Below, in pieces: positions 22,951 to 35,757 of a stretch of DNA of 64,000 bases (its first letter is position 1; every line of letters begins with the position of its first letter). Source of the DNA: Lunularia cruciata (lineage: Eukaryota; Streptophyta; Marchantiopsida; Lunulariales; Lunulariaceae). Below the pieces are notes generated by a model. It searched no databases and had not been told where the DNA came from. It saw nothing but the letters and a program-made list of their open reading frames with translations. The position numbers were made by a program, and so were the translations under genes. Where the stretch lies: the NCBI GenBank assembly GCA_948567375.1, contig OX419758.1, positions 39,561,001 through 39,625,000 of the forward strand, read 5' to 3'.

Positions 22951-23415
22951 TCAAACAACCATTAGATGATACAACTCTTCATTAGGAAACCAATCATTGA
23001 CTTCTAAGTCTTGGTCTTGAGTTTCTAATTTGGATAGGAAGTCTGCATTTAAATGCAAAGCTCCCTTCCTTACTTGTATAGTGTATGTGAATTCTTGTAA
23101 TAACAAGATCCATCTTGCAATTTGCCCGCACAAATCTGCCTTCTTGACCAAATGTTGCAAAGCATAATGGTCAACATAGAGGACAAACTTGTATCCCAAC
23201 AGGTAGTGGCAAAACTTCTTGCAGGCATAAACCATTCCAAGTGCTTCTCTTTCAGTTGTTGAACAGTTCTTTTCTGAAACTAATAATTGTTGACTGGCAT
23301 AATAAAATGGATAGTCTATCTTCTTCTTGTCCTTCTGACTTAAGACAACTCTGATTACCATGGACAAAGTGTCCACATACACATGAAAAGGGGCATCCCA
23401 ATTTGGAGCCCTCAT
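22951..23415 (-). pseudogene. X3 RNase H domain
   Basis: Segments APFHVYVDTLSMVIRVVLSQ (first Asp), NCSTTEREALGMVYACKKF (Glu), KFVLYVDHYALQHLVKK (Asp) and LHLNADFLSKL (Asp) show all acidic RNase H positions of Ty3-type pol. An in-frame open stretch of 154 codons. The sequence downstream to 22690 (MGLYQLKHKFFFKLAKIKYF) should lead into integrase, but that is deleted. Confidence 0.88.
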
Positions 23416-23429
23416 AACTAGTGCTTCAA

Positions 23430-24368
23430 CTAGTTTCCTCTCAATACATGGAAAGCTTCTTCTTGTTTGGCTTCCCAGAAGTAATCTTTGGACTTCTTCA
23501 AAAGCTTTGTAAGGGGTGCTGCAAGCACCACATAGTTTGAAATGAAGCGTATGTAGTATCCGACATGTCCTAAGAAGGCTCTCAGCTCTTGGATGTTTTT
23601 TGGGGATTCCAAAGCTGAGATTACTTTTACCTTCTCAACATCAACTTCAATGCCTTGGCTTGACACCCAATGCCTTAGAAGAATTCCTTCCTTCATTGCA
23701 AAGAAGCCTTTCTCTGGGTGTAATGACAAACCAGAAAATTGACACCTTCCAAAAGTTTGGTGAAGGTAATCCAAATGTACATCTCTTTGCCCAAACACAC
23801 AAAAATCATCAATGAAGACTTCCAAAAGTTTGCACAAGAAATCCTTGAAGATTGCATTCATCATCCGCTGGAAAGTAGCGGGAGCATTACACAATCCAAA
23901 GGGCATTTGATTGTAAGAAAATGTGCCCCAATTGGTAGTGAATGTAGTTTTATCCTTGTCCTCTTCTCGGATAGATACTTGATTATACCCTAAAACTCCA
24001 TTGAGAAAACTATAACAAGGGTGACCAACTACTTGGTCCAAAATTGTACTAGTGAAAGGCAAGGGATGATGATCCTTCCTTGTAATTGCATTCAATTTGC
24101 AAAAATATTGGCACACTTGAATCTTCCCAATCTTCTTCTTTGGAACAATGACTATGGGAGAAACCCACTCATTGCTCAAGATAAGAAAGATTATTGTGGT
24201 CCCCAAGTACTTGTTGATTTCATATTTTACCAAGAGTGAGTACTTCAGGTTCAAGCGGTATTGTCTTTGCCAAACCAGAACTGCACCTTCAACCAGATCA
24301 ATCCAATGTTCTCCAAATTCTTGTGGAGATTCTTCCCGACATTTGATCAATGAACCAAGCAAATACAT
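23430..24368 (-). pseudogene. X3 reverse transcriptase
   Basis: 312 open codons with WVSPIVIVPKKKIGKIQVCQ, NWGTFSYNQMPFGLCNAPAT, catalytic box LEVFIDDFCVFG and the thumb FLGHVGYYIRFISNYVVLAA. The FIDDF box and GLCNAPATFQRMM are of the Athila/Tat type rather than the chromovirus YLDDI type. The region to 24440 continues upstream with frame breaks. Confidence 0.9.
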
Positions 24369-24507
24369 CCTAGAATTCTATAAACAAGGCAGTGTATCTT
24401 GCCAACTCCTCCAGAGTGACTGTCTTTGAAATCTTCATAATTTTTCCTTTGGTCAAGACAACATCTTGATAGTCATTGGGGTTGATGACTCCTTCCACAT
24501 GGCTTAC

Positions 24508-25120
24508 TCAGCTGAATCCAAGACAAACTGCAGTCAAACCTCCTTCCTCCAAGTCGTGTTCACCCAAGGTGATGTTGTATGGGTCTTTGTCTTTGACCTC
24601 TACCTCGTAGCATTCCAAGAAATTGACTTGGACTTTGTCTTTGGAGTCTTTTAAAGACAAAGATGACGAAACTTTGGATTCATCTTTGTCTTCTGATGAA
24701 GTTGTTTCCCCAAGGTGAGGAACCTTTGTCCAACTCATGGTCACCAACTTCTGATCTTCGGATGAAATGTCCTTCAACCACAACTTTTGCTGGTGCCAAT
24801 CCACAATAACTTGGGCATTGTACAACGAGGATCGTCCAATCAAGAGTGGGTAACCAGTTCTAGTTACTGCTCACAACACAATGTAATTTAACTTGAAGTG
24901 CATCCCTCCAATGATCGTAGTGATATTTGACAGCACGCCTAAAGACTATCTCTTGGTTTGATCCGCAAATTTCAGAATTCGGGGTGTTGGTTCAAACATT
25001 ATATACCACAATCGATGTGTAGTGTCTTCTGTCATGACATTCACACTTGACCCTAAATCAATGGGTATGGATGTGATCATGCAGCATGTGATCTCCGCAT
25101 CCATTTTGGGAGATCCCAAA
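24508..25120 (-). pseudogene. X3 aspartic protease region
   Basis: Minus strand near 25030-25075 reads SIPIDLGSSVNVMTEDT, the retropepsin active site in its D-L-G-S form common in Athila-type elements. 24508-24843 continues with IGRSSLYNAQVIVDWHQQKL. Multiple stops lie between the two parts. Confidence 0.75.
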
Positions 25121-25621
25121 TCTTCTTGTTCAATATGATAAATTGCGGGGCAAATCTTTCTTGGTCATTGCCCTTACTTCTTGAGGGTTGAACTCAATTG
25201 CTTCTTGTACAACTTGTTGTCCTCCCACAATTGCTTAAATGTGACATTTTTACTTGTAGATGCCAAATCAGCCACAATATCATACTATGGGACTCCTCCC
25301 ACCTGCACCTTCTTCACCTTTGTCTTTGGGTCCGAAGTCTGTCCTTGTTCAAATTGGACTTTGGGGTGCTTCAAGATGGTGATTGGAGTATGGTTGGCCT
25401 TGACCCAATGTTCTTCAGGTTGACCAACTTTGGCTTGGATCAAGTCCTTTACTTTAGACCAGATATCCACCAGAAAAATGGGAGGCTTTGTCTTCATGTC
25501 CTCCTCCAAACTCATCTCCCACGTTTAGAGCATTGCTTCCTTGATTTCTTTCTACAAGGCTTTAGCTTTTGCTTTTGCTAGAATCTTTTCCTCCTTGGCA
25601 GAAAGGATAGCTTTTGGGCAC

Positions 25622-26313
25622 TGTGAGCCAGCGTGTCTCTCACTCAGGATGAACCTCTGATGGCTATTATGGTAGCGCACCATGGACTAAGAAGGCAAGG
25701 AACCCCAACTCCATCATACTCCTCCAAGGCTAACACTCCAAGACTCAAGACATTGATCACTAGAGAACTCAATGAGAGAGAGATAATTGCAAATGAAAGG
25801 ATGATGAGTACCTCCTCACCCCTTGTTTATATACTTGTGAAATAGTTACGCACCAAAGGTACTAATTACTGGAGTAACTCAAGTTACTAGGCTAAAATTC
25901 AAGTAAAGTCAAAAAGTAGAAAGGAATATCCATTCACATGAGCATATTCCCCTAAGCATGTGGTCTTATCTTGACCCAACCACTAAGTCAAGGATTCCTT
26001 CACATGGGCTATCCTTGGACTAAAGAAGAATCCAAAACAAAAAGGCTTGCAGGCCCAAGAGTTCTCAACTCTTTCCTCAAAGCCAACCACCTAGGAATAA
26101 TACCAAGTCAACACACTAAAATCCAAAATAGTAGTGCTCATCTTTTCTACTTCCTCTAAAGTAAGGTCCCTTCTATCTTAGCTATGACTAAATTTAGCTA
26201 ACCATGACTAATATATAACCATCCTTTATCTTTATATAAATAATATCTCTTAAGTACTTGTAATACCAAGCTAAATACCACAATACCACACACATGTACA
26301 AATGGGTGTTACA
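25622..26313 (-). mobile_element. Family B solo LTR (692 bp) in X3 gag-protease region
   Basis: Plus strand TGTGAGCCAGCG...GGGTGTTACA. Flanks are gcac on the left and tcgc on the right, so no duplication is recognisable. TATA box as in the other copies (ttgtttatatac near 25823). X3 sequence resumes on both sides. Confidence 0.9.
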
Positions 26314-26483
26314 TCGCAACCTCTTTGTATTTTGTGAAGATGAAGAAGTAATACTCTCTTCTTCAGGATCACGCTTCTTCTTACTTGTGCGTGTTTCAAC
26401 CTTCAAAATTTTGAGGTCTGGCCATTCTCCTTCTGAAGCTGGACTCCCTCCTTGAGGTCTCTCCTCCTCAAGTGTTATACAAT

Positions 26484-28406
26484 TTACATTAGTATCTCCT
26501 TTGCTTGGAGTGCAACATGCTCAATGGGGGTTTGTACATATTTTATAGGCTTCTTTGGGCTTGGTGGTTGCGGGCACTGGTTTCTTGTATGCCCCAATCC
26601 CTTACAATTTCCACATAGTGGAACGTACCTAATTTGCCATCTTGGCTCCGGACAATTTGGAGACCAATGTTCCATCTAACCACAATTATAACAACTACCT
26701 GATGCAACATTTTGAGGCCTATTTTGGCCGCCCATTGGTGGTCTTCATGGGTGAGCATTATTGTTATACTCCCTTGGTCCATACCCCAAAACTTGATATG
26801 ATGTGCTCTCCTGAGGCTGAACCACTTGGGTTTGGTACACAGCCTCATCTTCCTCACTTTGGTACCAACTTGGAACCCAATCAATTTATTGCACTAGAGA
26901 TGCAGTGCGTGTCAAACACTCCGTATTAGTGTGGCCAGATTTACCACATGCAGTGCACCATACATTTGGTCGGCCAAATGACGGAGGCTTTCTTTGGTCC
27001 TTAGCCCTAATCATTTGGATCTTGAAATCCAAAAACTCTTTAATAAGAGTCTCTAGCTTATGATTCGCCTTATGTACATTCTTTGCTAGAGATGTTACTA
27101 GTTTCTTTTGTCCACATCTTTGTATACTTCTTGGCTTTGAATCTTATTTGGATTCCAAAGAAGAACTGGAAAACATGGAGGACTCCTCCAAAGAAAGGGA
27201 TGTGTTGCAAGAAGGTCTCCTTCTGGGCTTCTTGCCTTTCTTCTCCTGATTTTTTTGGTTGCTACACAAGTGAGAGTGTGCCGCCTCATATCGAGCGACA
27301 TGTTTGAGTACTTTGTCCAAGGAAGTTAGATTCCTCTCCCTTGCAAAGATACAAATCTTTGGTGAGAGTCCACCAAGGAACCCGGTAATGTCTTGGGCAT
27401 CAGAGTAACCCACCACACCAGATTGCTTTAAAACTAGGTTCAATAGGGCCATGAACCGCTCAGAGTAGTCTCTTAATTTTTCCTTCTTCCCTTGGTCCAA
27501 ATCATTGAGTGCCGCAACAACACTCGTATCACAATCAGCTTTTCGGAATTGTTCTAGGAAGCCATTTCACAAGTCTGCACAGTTGGCTGGTGTGAACCCC
27601 TTTGGGGTTACATGGGTGTACCAACTCCGAGCTTTCTTTTGAAGCATACTTGGAAAAATTTGCAGCCAATCCACAAAGTCATGTTCCTTGTTGGCAAAGG
27701 AGATGACTTCATATTCTTTGATAAATTCATCAGGATCTTTGTCTTGCTCTATCCCCTTGTACTTCTGATAGGCATGTCGGGTAACAAGTATCAAATTCAT
27801 CATTTGACTCGAGGGGATCGGCCGTGGTAAGTTTGAACTTGATGGAATGGAGGAATTTGCTGGTATCGATGCCATATTGACAGCCTAGGGGTTCCAATTA
27901 GTCAAGTTCAAAGTGGGGTCTTCTTCAACAATTACTTTTTCTCTGGTTGTGTCAACTTTAACCCAAGTAGAAGTAAGAGATTCAACACCTTTAAAGTGTT
28001 ATTCAAAATTCCTTTGAGACAATCAAGGAATTGTGCATAGAAGATGTTGACACTCTTCTTCCGTTACGATTTGTGTTGTCTTTTCCACAACAAAGTTCTT
28101 TAGAAATTCAACTTCCTTTATAGCTTAAGGGGAAGTCTGTGTACTAGGTCATAATAAGTATGTATGCCCATTGGAGTCTTTCTTCTTCTTGGAAGATGGA
28201 GATGAAAAGTAGCCTTTGCCACCCACCTTCACTTTCTTTTGTTTGAGTTCTTGCAAAGCTTCTTGCACTTTGAGAAGAAGTTGAAAGTCCAATGCCTCCT
28301 GTTTGGTTTTGTCAAAAGTGGATTGGATCTTTAGGCATTCTTCTTCTTCATGATGCAATGCTTGTCTTTGAACTCTCTCTTCCCATTGTTCTCTCAATGT
28401 AGACAT
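26484..28406 (-). pseudogene. X3 gag with three zinc knuckles
   Basis: N-terminal helical part (28149-28406, REQWEERVQRQALHHEEEEC), capsid-like part (27567-27875, QKKARSWYTHVTPKGF; 27144-27500, LRDYSERFMALLNLVLKQSG) and three CCHC knuckles in the order C-TACGKSGHTNTEC, CYNCG-stop-MEHWSPNC and CGNCKGLGHTRNQC. The second knuckle carries an in-frame stop. Three knuckles are more than the one seen in A and D. Confidence 0.85.
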
Positions 28407-28469
28407 TCATATTGCTTGGACACCCAGTTCTGAAATTGGCTTTGTATTCTTCCAATTTTGAGATTTGTA

Positions 28470-28494
28470 TCCTCAGCAGCGGCGCCAAAAATCA
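28470..28494 (-). other. Family X primer binding site
   Basis: Immediately after the LTR end (...GGGTTGTCACA) the minus strand reads TGATTTTTGGCGCCGCTGCT and continues GAGGA. It resembles the TGGCGCCGTTGCCGGGGA site used by Athila-type elements. This proves that the 3' boundary of the X unit is an LTR boundary. Confidence 0.85.
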
Positions 28495-30851
28495 TGTGAC
28501 AACCCGGAAAATATCACTTTGGTGGTAATCAAGTAAGTAAAGTTTGTTCGCACAAAGATACAAGTCAAAATTGGTCAAATACAAAGTCAAACAGTAACAA
28601 GTAGTTCTTCTTGGTTGCATCTTTAATCTCTTAGGTAGAAACCACACCAGAAGAGAGTAACAAGCTCTCAATCTTGACAACTTGTCATGAATTCACACAC
28701 CCATAATCACAACATAGCAAATTCTGTCCAAAAAAATCTTGATTGTGATGATTCAGATTCTCCCAAAGATGGCACTTCACTGCAAAATGACTTTGCCTCA
28801 GAATTGTGTTCCACCCCTCCATTGAAGGCACAACTTCCTCAATCAAAATTGCTTCATATCAACTTAGCGCTGCACTCACAAATGCAGAATACTACCAACA
28901 CTACAATTCCTCTCAAATCTATCAAGGCATTGCTCCAATTGCAGTTCAGTAGGATCAAGACATAGAATGAAGATCAAGCTATGGAATCCAACATCCAACA
29001 TCCAACAAGCACACTGATTTGCACTTCAGAGTTCTCCACAAACCCACATACACAAACACAAACACAAAGTTGATACTTGGAACTAAGCTCAAGTGACGAG
29101 CATTGAAACCAACAATACTGCATCCGAGCTTCCTTCTTCCTTACCAGCTGAACTTGGGCCTGCAAGGTCTTCCTTCTTTCGCTTGGTCTCCATCTCTTCC
29201 ATGACCAGCGCTACATAGGGATTAGCACTTCCTTCCATACAATCAACCATCACATGAAAGTCTTCATCTTCTTCCGCTTTGGCCAATTGCTGAACTTCTT
29301 CTTCACTCTCACTCTCACTTCTGGATTCCCCACTTTGCAATGTGAGCTATGCTTCTTTTGAGTCTTCTCCTCTAGACTCTATCTCCACTTCAGATTTGGT
29401 TTCCAATGACTCTTCTTTCACTGCCTTCTTACTCCGTACAATGAGTCTCTGGATCTTCCATTGTGCTGGAGGCAACTCTCTTCTTCAGGTTTAGTCTGCT
29501 TCTTTGTCTTTGGACTTCTGACTTCTTCCATCTCCCGCTGTCCCATTCTGAGGAAATGATCATCATTGGCTTGTGAGTGTGCCATGTAGTGCTGTTCTTC
29601 TTCATCCGCTTCTTGTCGGAGATCAAGATGGAAATGTGACACCATGCAACGCCTCTCCTCCACTGTCAACAAAATTCAACCCAAAGTAGAAATGTGCTAT
29701 GAACCGTGTGAAATAATGTGGAGGTGAATTAGTTCTCTAATTGACAACCATCTACTTGGTTTGCTGGTGCAAACACTTTGCCTAGTTCACCTTCACTCCT
29801 GCAAACATCTGGTGGAAGAAGACCGCTTGTTGTGTATGTTGTTCACGTATGTTGTTCATTCAGGTTTGAACATAGCCATTATCACTCCTACAATACTTTG
29901 TTTAATTGGGTCCCGATAGGACTCCACCTTGTAACCATTAGTTGTATGCGGAGCAAAGAATGAATTGAAAATTTCCACAATCTCCTCTATAGCATCATAC
30001 TTTTGATAGAAGGTGATCCCAGTTGGCTCTCCTGCTTCCTTCCCCAACACTAACCTCCAATTCGACTCAATCCTTTGAGCCGGATTTCCTCTCTTCCCCT
30101 TGACTTCAAGGCCTTTTGCACAATTACTGGTAGCTATCTCTACGATGACTCTTAGGAAATTGAAGTTCCAGTTCCATGCTTAAAAGGTAATATGAAGTCT
30201 ATTCAAGACTTTGATCCTTGCTATGACATCTAATGTCTAAATTGCAAAGCTCCTTACTACGAGTACGTTCTTGACCTTCTTTTCCATGATTTGCTCTCTT
30301 GTTCTTCAGCACTAGAAAGCTATTCCCTCACCTGGACGTGACACTCTTACCCCTTCTAGACTTCGGAAAATTTCACTCTCAATCGGCTTCTTGACATGTA
30401 TTACTACAAGAAAACTACTCCAAGGGACAGGATATCTACTTGACATATTCAATTTCCCCCTTATGCAATCACAATTTTATATTACCCTAAAGTGCATTCC
30501 TTCTTCAGTCAATTTCAAAATCAACTCCTTCTTCCGCGTGTTGATTTCCTCTCATTGTCATGACATGCTTCTTCTGCCTCCGCTGTTCTTTTGAAGTGTA
30601 CTTTTTTGCCACATAGAGAGGTTGCTACACCATCTTCATATCCGCCTTTGCTGCCCAATCCAAAGATGATTGTCTTTGGACTTGTCTCTTTGTACCCCCT
30701 TTCTGAGTACTTCCATTTTATGACCCAAAGTTGACTTCTTCAGGTTTACTCCAAAGACACACCCGTCCATTCTTTCTTTGTAATTTGGCTTTCTTACTCA
30801 CTTCCTCCTCAAATGCTAACAAAAGAAAAGAAAAAAAGAATGTAGGCACCT
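28495..30851 (-). repeat. X3 5' LTR with internal deletion
   Basis: The left 615 bp match the LTR 3' ends of X2, X4 and X5; from about 29110 the sequence jumps into the acidic part of the LTR reading frame (SSAGKEEGSSDAVLL), so the coiled coil, tail and promoter are missing. The right end (tgtaggcacc) is a degraded TGTGGTACC LTR start. Confidence 0.8.
29089..30287 (-). pseudogene. X-LTR protein, N-terminal and acidic part (X3 5' LTR)
   Basis: Starts at the ATG of MEKKVKNVLVVRSFAI (30287). Contains WRLVLGKEAGEPTGITFYQK, HTTNGYKVESYRDPIKQSIV, DEEEQHYMAHSQANDDHFLR, acidic SESESEEEVQQLAKAEEDED and YVALVMEEMETKRKKEDLAG. Stops and frameshifts occur throughout. A short conserved frame (KPIESEIFRS...RPGEGIAF, stop) precedes it at ~30290-30400. 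Truncated at the 29110 deletion junction. Confidence 0.7.
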
Positions 30852-33800
30852 TGGATTTCTCCCCTATTATGCTTATCTCTTTTTATGGCATGTCTATTAC
30901 CCTACAAAGATCATAGGCTTTGAATCTTCATCAACATGCATTATTAGTTGGCACTCTCATTCCATCAATGGCACTCCTCATAGATGCAAGATGTACCTTT
31001 GGAGGATCTCTATCACACCATTCAACTATAGGTTCCTATATTGCTTGTTTTGCATACTTCTTGTGTAGGTTATTGTACAAAATTTCATTATAGGGCTTAG
31101 TTCTCTAGCCTTTTTGCCCCTTTTCCTAGAGTTTTTGACTCTTCCTTCTCATATGCACTTTTGGTGCACTTTTATTCTTTTTATACCATTCCTTTGGGGT
31201 ATTTTATTAGGTTGGTTGGATTCTTACACAAGCTTTGCTTACCTTGCTTACTCACATATGGTTCCTAGTTTTTTAGATGTTAGTAGTTTCTTGGATTCAC
31301 ATTTCTATCTACCACAAATCTACTTGGTTAGAAGAGTAAAGTGGGAATGATTGGGTGCTCAAAAACTTTGAATGTGTCATGATAAATCAAGTGCCATGAG
31401 GAGTCGAGGGAGAAATCAAGTGAGAAATATAGTCAAAGGTAGAAATCAAGTAGCATAAATCAAACAAAGTTGAGAGTCCCTATAATCAATTGCAGTTAGG
31501 AGTAATTGGAATCTGGTGAGAGAGAAATTAAAGAGTACTTTGAAAATAATTGCAGCTATGAGTACCTAACTATTGCATTAGCATGAGCTCAAAGAAAACG
31601 GCCAAGAATGTATTTCACTTTCAAACTAGGTTACATTTGCTAGAATTGAAAAAGGCTTGCAACCTAACAATGTACTTTTCAAGATAGTGAGGTTGTTCTC
31701 AAGTAGTGAGGAAATTGCATAGACTTTCATTGTGGTAGAAGTGGACATTAACTAGATTTTGATGGTTTCCTTTGAAAGTACTAACAATAATGAACAAGAA
31801 TCAACTTAATTACAAAAGACTAGATCAAGTTTGTGAGCATAACAATTATGGCTTAAGCATGAGGGATTAAGAGTTAAGGTAAGGCAAGGTTAAACGTCTA
31901 GGAGCTTGAGCATGTTTACCTTCTTGGGTATGATAGAGTAGGATGGATAGGTTGGAAATTCATGATAATATTAGTTTAAATAATAAATAAATAAATTTAA
32001 TCTAGCATGCTTTCTACATTTGCAAAGTAATTGGCAATTCATTAGGACATTCATAATGTAATTAGTGATTTTAGTGTAGCATTAGGGATTTTTGCAAGAA
32101 ATTAGGGATTTCAACATAGCATTAGGGACTCCTATGGGTTATTTGGGAGTCTATAGTAGGATAGGTTATGGGTCTACTAGAGATGGATAGGGGATGGACA
32201 TCATAGGTGGAAATAACTGACCAAAAAGTGGAATTACTATAAACAAGAAGGTTTTTTTGGGAGCAAATTTCATTGCATGTTGTGAGGTTCACTTTTGAGG
32301 ACTTCATTGTAAACTTCAACCATTGGCAGTTGGAAGTAGTAGCCAAGCTTCATCGACAAGGATGGACAATTGGACTTGCTTATGGATTGGACATTGGAGG
32401 CAAAGATGTAGATCTCTACTTTTCATAGATAAGGCCTTCTCACCTCCCTTAGCTGATTCCTTTTCTATGTGTTTTTCCTTTCTTATTTATCCCTTTTGTG
32501 TTTGGACACATAAAATTTATCTCCTATGGCTTGTTCTTTTGGGATGGCATTTTCTTTATCCTCTTTGAGGCATACACACTTTTAGTAGCTTATCTCTTCA
32601 TGTCTTCCTTTTGTTCATTGGCATAGGGCCATATAGAAGCTACCTTAGGTATTACCCCTCATTTGGTACCCCATACTTTGTATGGGCAACCAAGGGCTAG
32701 ACCTTTAAGACATCTTTTTAGCATACACCCATTGTAGTTGCTAAGGTTTATTTAGATGGAGTTCCTTTGATCTCCATGTCATGTACTTCTCTTGTACCAT
32801 TGTTGCCATATAAAGGGATTCCCTTATGTAGGATACTCCACCACTAGACCCACTACCCCTCATCCTCATGTCATAGACCCTCCTCCTACTCCCACTACCT
32901 TGCTAACTCCATAAGATCATTCTCCTAAACCAGGCCACTCAATATATTCATATATCCCACTCCATCAACATCCTACATAGTCTTGCCCATGAGTTGGGAT
33001 TGGTCTAGCATAGCATAAAGGAAGATCTCATTGCTTGCATACCCATGCAAATACCTTCACTATTCATACTCCCTATACTCCAATTTTACTTTGGTAGTAT
33101 CTCTCTAGGTTCTCCCAGATTAGTACTCTTGGTAACACTCGTTGGACCTTATCAAAGCTTTCTTACCAAGTTAACCTTGCATATGGATTCTCACTTAGAT
33201 TCACATGAAATTACTCTTCTCATTTGCTCCACACTTACAACATGCTATTTTGGCCAATGGCCATGAAAGAGATATCTTCATTTGGACTTTATTAGCCCTC
33301 TTCTTGTAGTAGACATTACTTATTCCTTGGAGGTAATTCACACATCTCAAGACTACCTTTAGGATTCATAGGTTTTTGATAGTTAATTGGGTAGCCTTCT
33401 AGGAGGAGTACGCCATTAGAGCCCAAGCTATAGCCAAGTAGATTGTAGAGTCTCTACAACCCCACATCCCATTGCTAGAGCATTTTTGCCTTTCTTTCTC
33501 CTTGATGTTAGGTCAGGTAGGTGAGTACAAATAGGCACTAAGTGCTCACCCTCTCAAAAAACCCTCTTTCTTTTTTGATACTCTATCCACCTTACAAGCC
33601 CTACATGGCAGGAAGATGTAGGGACCTCCCTTTGTTCCTCCATGATTACCAACCAAATAAGGAGTTATAGCTTCCCAAATCTTGCTTTGCCCATGCTCTA
33701 CTCTACTCTCCAAAGTTTTCTAGCAAGTGTGCCATCTTGGCTAGTTTTTGAGGATCTAAGAGATTGCCTCTCCCCAAATACTTAAGACTCAATTTTCCTT

Positions 33801-34083
33801 TCTTTTTGTCAATGCCTTAGGTCATGCACACCTTGGAGCAACTCATCCTTTTGGTGCCTCTCATCTCCTAGCTCTTGCAAAAGAGACCTTAGGTTTGCTC
33901 TCTATTTCCATTGGGGATGTTCTTTTGTCTTTGGTGTCTTGAATTATTTGCTTATAGTAAGTGATTGTATATTTCTTGTTATTGTCTCCTTATCAATTTT
34001 TTGTTGCTACTCCAAGGAGATATGAGACTATTATTGTGGACATTCAAGCATCCGTGGATATACATCTATATTGGATGGTGGTT
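30852..34083. other. Background sequence F, second copy, left part
   Basis: AT-rich, about 3.2 kb. Only short frames; none belongs to a family I recognise. The last ~120 bp are weakly similar to 14300-14458. Possible coding traces at 31114-31350 and 33045-33266 are unsupported. No LTR ends, inverted repeats or tandem arrays noticed. Confidence 0.4.
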
Positions 34084-34772
34084 TGTGAGCCGGCCTGTAT
34101 CTCACTCAGGATGAACCTCTGATGGCTATTATGGTAGTGCACCATGGACTAAGAAGGCAAGGAACCCCAACTCCATTATACTCCTCCAAGGCTAACACTC
34201 CAAGACTCAAGACATTGCTCACTAGAGAACTCAATGAGAGAGAGATAGTTGCAAATGAAAGGATGATGAGTACCTCCTCACCCCTTGTTTATATACTTGT
34301 GAAATAGTTACGCACCAAAGTTACTAATCATTGGAGTAACTCAAGTTACTAAGCTAAAAGTCAAATAAAGTCAAAAAGTAGAACAAAATATCTATTCACA
34401 TGGGCATATTCCACTAGCATGTGATCTTATCTTGACCCAAGCACTAAGTCAAGGATTCCTTCACATGGGCTATCCTTGGACTAAAGAAGAATCCAAAACA
34501 AAAAGGCTTGCGGGCCCAAGAGTTCTCAACTCTTTCCTCAAAGCCAAACACCTAGGAATAATACCAAGTCAACACTAAAATCCAAAATAGTAGTGCTCAT
34601 CTTTTCTACTTCCTCTAAAGTAAGGTACCCTCTATCTTAGCTATGACTAACTTTAGCTAACCATCACTAATATAGAACCATCCTTTATCTCTATATAAAT
34701 AATATCTCTTAAGTACTTGTAATACCAAGCTAAATATCACAATATCACACACATGCACAAATGGGTATTACA
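34084..34772 (-). repeat. B element 3' LTR (689 bp)
   Basis: Plus strand TGTGAGCCGGCC...GGGTATTACA. TATA box ttgtttatatac near 34284. Preceded on the coding side by the polypurine tract CTTAGTCCGGGGGTAAA (34773-34789), identical to that of the copy at 58858. Confidence 0.95.
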
Positions 34773-34788
34773 TTTACCCCCGGACTAA

Positions 34789-35680
34789 GTTTTCACTTTA
34801 TCTTCAAAGTGAAGGTCTCTCTACCTTCTATGGTACATCTTCAACTTATCATGGTTAATCCTATCAAAGTGTCTTCCTCCCAACTCCTTGAGATCATAGG
34901 TGTAATTGTCCCACACCTTCTTCACTATGAAAGGTCCAAAGTACTTAGGAAAGAACTTCTTTTGCACTCTCTTGAATCGAATGGAATCAAACAACATTAC
35001 CCAATCACCTTCTTTGAAAGGCTCCACCTTCTTCTTGCCTTGCCTATTGTCATAGCTCTCCTTTTGTTTCCTTTGGGCTTGCTCCACTCGAACCATAGCA
35101 ACTGCTCTTGCCTCTTCCAACTCCATGAGTTGATCCTTCCTTGACTTCTCTACATCATCTCCTTGTGCTTTCTTCAATCTCTTATGAATGCTTTGGAAGG
35201 TAGGAAGATCAAAGTGAATAGGTAAGGTAGACTCAATACCATATACCAATTGAAATGGAGAATATCCAGTGGAAGTCTTCATGGTTGTCCTATACTCCCA
35301 CAAAACTGCATGAATCCTCTTGTCCCAATGATGTTTAGCCCCCTCCATTTCTGCATCTTTGGCCAACATCATGCACAAGGTCTGATTGGGTCTCTCTGCC
35401 AAGCCATTGGAGTTTGGCTTATAGGATGTAGTTACTCTATGTGTGATAGAGAAATGTTGTAGCATGGATGTAGTGATGTTTCTTGTAAACTCTCCTCCTC
35501 AATCAAAAACCAACTCCAAAGGGCATCCAAACCTAGTGATAATGCGTTCATAAAGAAATCTACCCACTTCATCTTCATTCTTGTCCCTCAATGGTCTAGC
35601 CTCAACCCACTTGGTAAGGTAAACTCTCATGGATAGTTTTTCCATAAGTTGAAAGATTATCTCCATCACTAATCTTGAGA
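34789..35680 (-). pseudogene. B integrase, core and C-terminal domain
   Basis: From MLQHFSITHRVTTSYKPNSN through the catalytic Glu region (NGLAERPNQTLCMML), HHWDKRIHAVLWEYRTTMKT, GYSPFQLVYGIESTLPIHFD to the C-terminal KYFGPFIVKKVWDNYTYDLK and the end LKMYHRR. 214 codons are open (34821-35465); a stop (FDRGGEF changed to tga) lies at ~35500. It has a single C-terminal unit, unlike the copy at 58906-59298. Confidence 0.9.
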
Positions 35681-35757
35681 ACTAGGTGATGAAGGTGGTA
35701 GTATTTATGTAGCTGTACTAAGACTCTCTCCAAGATCTTTCACCAAAGTCTCCAAAA

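Larger units (their letters stand above)
20513..30851 (-). mobile_element. X3: family X retrotransposon with gag-pol, both LTRs truncated
   Basis: On the minus strand: X LTR (30851 to 28495), primer site, gag with zinc knuckles, protease, RT, RNase H, then a deletion that joins the end of RNase H to the middle of the 3' LTR (22682 to 20513). The integrase and the first part of the 3' LTR are gone. The 5' LTR has lost ~1.3 kb between the coding region and R/U5 (junction near 29110). A B solo LTR (25622-26313) interrupts the gag-protease part. No clear target duplication. It is the only copy here that ties the X LTR to gag-pol. Confidence 0.8.

Noticed and set aside
30852-34083. Host gene exons in short plus-strand frames
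   Set aside because: Frames are 60-80 codons, no domain or consistent splice pattern was seen, and the sequence belongs to the F repeat.
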